NCBI GenBank assembly: GCA_021779695.1
Contig: JAJYAE010000073.1
Coordinates: forward strand, 1-14,974
Reading direction: 5' to 3'
DNA: 14,974 nt
Source: Acidobacteriota bacterium
GTDB taxonomy: Bacteria; Acidobacteriota; Terriglobia; Terriglobales; Acidobacteriaceae
In this document: piece by piece, positions 13,310 through 14,974 of the stretch
Position numbering within the stretch: the first letter of the stretch is position 1
How the letters are laid out: the number at the start of each line of letters is the position of its first letter
The notes under the pieces: generated by a model
The model's input: the letters and a program-made list of their open reading frames with translations, nothing else
Told to the model about the DNA's origin: nothing
The model's database searches: none
Position numbers and translations under genes: made by a program

Positions 13310-14974
13310 ACAACAATTCCAGACCGAAGTCAGCCAGCTACTCCAGCTGATCGTTCATTCTCTCTACTCTCACCCGGAGATCTTCCTCCGCGAACTCGTC
13401 TCAAATGCCTCCGATGCACTCGATAAACTGCGTTATCTCACTCTGACTGATGACCGGTACAAAGCTCTCGTTGGCAACAGCATCGACTCGCCGCGAATCG
13501 ACCTGGAACTGGACGAAGCTAACAGAACTCTCACCATCTCTGACACCGGTATCGGCATGCATGAGGAAGACCTGGTCTCGCACCTGGGCACAATTGCCCG
13601 ATCAGGCACCAAGAACTTCCTGGCACAGCTTTCGGGAGACGCCCGCAAGGACTCGAATCTCATCGGCCAGTTCGGCGTTGGCTTCTATTCCGTCTTTATG
13701 GTCGCCGATAAAGTGGAAGTCATTTCTCGTAAAGCTGCCGAAGACAAGACTTACAAGTGGACCAGCGATGGTAAGACTGGCTTCGATATAGAGGAGGTCG
13801 GTGGCACAAAAGCGCGCAAGAGCGCCGGAACTACGGTTCTGGTTCACTTCAACGACGAAGGCTCGCAATACGCGAATAGCTGGCGCCTCCAGGAAATCAT
13901 CAAAAAGTACTCCAACCACATCGCGTTCCCCATCTTCCTCACTCACGACAAAAGTGAGTGGAATGCTGAGAAGAAGGAATCCATCAAGACTCGAGTCACG
14001 GAGCAAATCAATGCTGCCAGCGCGATGTGGCAGCGCCCTAAGTCCGAGCTCAAAGAGGACGACTACAAAGAGTTCTACAAGTCCATTACTGGCGATTGGG
14101 AAGACCCGCTCTTCTGGTTCCACACCCGCGCTGAAGGCACTCTTGAGTACACAACGCTTTTCTATATCCCTGCCAAGGCTCCGCTCGATCTTTATCAGGC
14201 CGATTACAAGGGAGGCGTTAAGCTCTACGTCAAGCGGGTCTTCATCATGGAGGATTCCAAGGATCTGCTGCCGCAGTATCTTCGCTTCGTCCGTGGGATC
14301 ATCGATTCAGAGGACCTGCCGCTCAATGTTTCACGCGAGATCCTTCAGCAGAACAAGGTGCTCACCAGCATCAAGACAGCGAGCGTCAAGAAGATCCTTT
14401 CCGAGCTCAAGAACATCGCGGCGAGCGATCCCGAGAAGTACCTGAAGTTCATCGCCGAGTACAATCGTCCACTCAAGGAGGGTCTCTATGGCGACTTCGC
14501 CAACCGGGAGACGCTGCTTGACCTTATCCGCTTCAAGTCTTCCAAGGTTGAAGGGCTTACATCGTTGGCGGAAGCAAAGGAACGCATGCAGCCGGAGCAA
14601 AAGGCGCTCTATTACATCACCGGCGCTTCGGAGTCCATGCTTCGCAACTCTCCACTGCTTGAGATCTACAAGAAGAAGGATATTGAAGTTCTCATTCTCG
14701 ACGACGATATCGACGAAATCGTCTTTTCGACCGTGACGAAGTTCGGCGAAACTGATCTGAAAGCAGTCAACAAATCGGCCACCTCGGAAGACCTGAAGGA
14801 TGAGTCCACTCCTGAGAAGGCGGAAGAACTTAAGCCGCTGCTCGAAAGGATCAAGGCAATGCTGGGCGATGCGGTCAAAGAAGTGCGCGCATCATCGCGG
14901 CTTGCCGACAGCCCCTCGGTCATTGTCACTGACGAGGATGAGCCTTCAGCCCGGATGCGCCAGATGATGCAAGC
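13302..14974 (+). CDS. htpG: Molecular chaperone HtpG (bacterial Hsp90), partial
   Basis: ATP-dependent dimeric chaperone that remodels late folding intermediates in the cytoplasm. 557 residues are visible of a usual 620-640; the C-terminal dimerisation tip is cut by the window edge. The GHKL ATPase domain is complete: [31 protein letters not shown] and [13 protein letters not shown] in the lid and nucleotide pocket, then [10 protein letters not shown]. The middle domain carries [40 protein letters not shown] and the helical block ending in [14 protein letters not shown], matching known HtpG sequence. ATG 13302 gives the expected [20 protein letters not shown] start. No CIRCE heat-shock element (TTAGCACTC-N9-GAGTGCTAA) is seen upstream; instead the promoter region is shared with the divergent hipBA and its operators. 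Confidence 0.96.

Overview
The window looks like a chromosomal stretch of an Acidobacteriota (Terriglobia-like) soil bacterium. This rests on family resemblance recalled from memory, not on a database search. The main pointers are a serine/threonine kinase with the acidobacterial-style N-terminus (SSERWRQIEELYH) and a membrane-anchored beta-propeller C-terminus, an ECF sigma factor of the Sigma70_ECF/TIGR02999 type, a Tat-exported fucosidase and a moderately high GC content.

Layout. (1) 1-2490: a serine/threonine kinase on the minus strand (its C-terminus runs off the window) divergent from an ECF sigma factor, followed by a small secreted protein of unknown function. (2) 2491-3076: a gene graveyard holding a Tat-signal-like stub, the C-terminal remnant of an AMP-forming acyl-CoA ligase with an in-frame stop in its conserved core, and two hairpin/repeat motifs. 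(3) 3077-7110: a two-gene minus-strand glycosidase unit, GH29 alpha-L-fucosidase then GH35 beta-galactosidase, both with export signals, which fits stripping of fucosylated and galactosylated plant or microbial glycans outside the cytoplasm. (4) 7111-7662: a poorly conserved spacer with a possible operator and coding-like debris. (5) 7663-9320: dhaK-dhaL, overlapping by 4 bases, with no dhaM in the window. (6) 9321-9972: a scar region where a truncated ECF sigma-factor 3' end is joined to the 3' half of a tRNA (Val-GAC-like). (7) 9973-13096: a module with a Fic adenylyltransferase carrying its own inhibitory motif and a hipBA-type toxin-antitoxin pair, convergent to each other. (8) 13097-13301: a compact AT-rich divergent control region with four copies of a 14-bp palindrome. 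(9) 13302-end: htpG (Hsp90), open at its C-terminus.

The strongest regulatory signal is the four-site operator array (consensus TGCTTTTAAAAGCA, start-to-start spacings 31, 45 and 31) between hipB and htpG. One site covers the -10 of a good hipB promoter and one sits just before the hipB start codon. Two sites face htpG, so the antitoxin could affect a chaperone gene as well as its own operon. The other notable structure is the tRNA/sigma-factor fusion scar at the left edge of the Fic-HipBA segment, which suggests insertion or recombination at a tRNA gene. I see no integrase, transposase, CRISPR array, rRNA or intact tRNA in the window.
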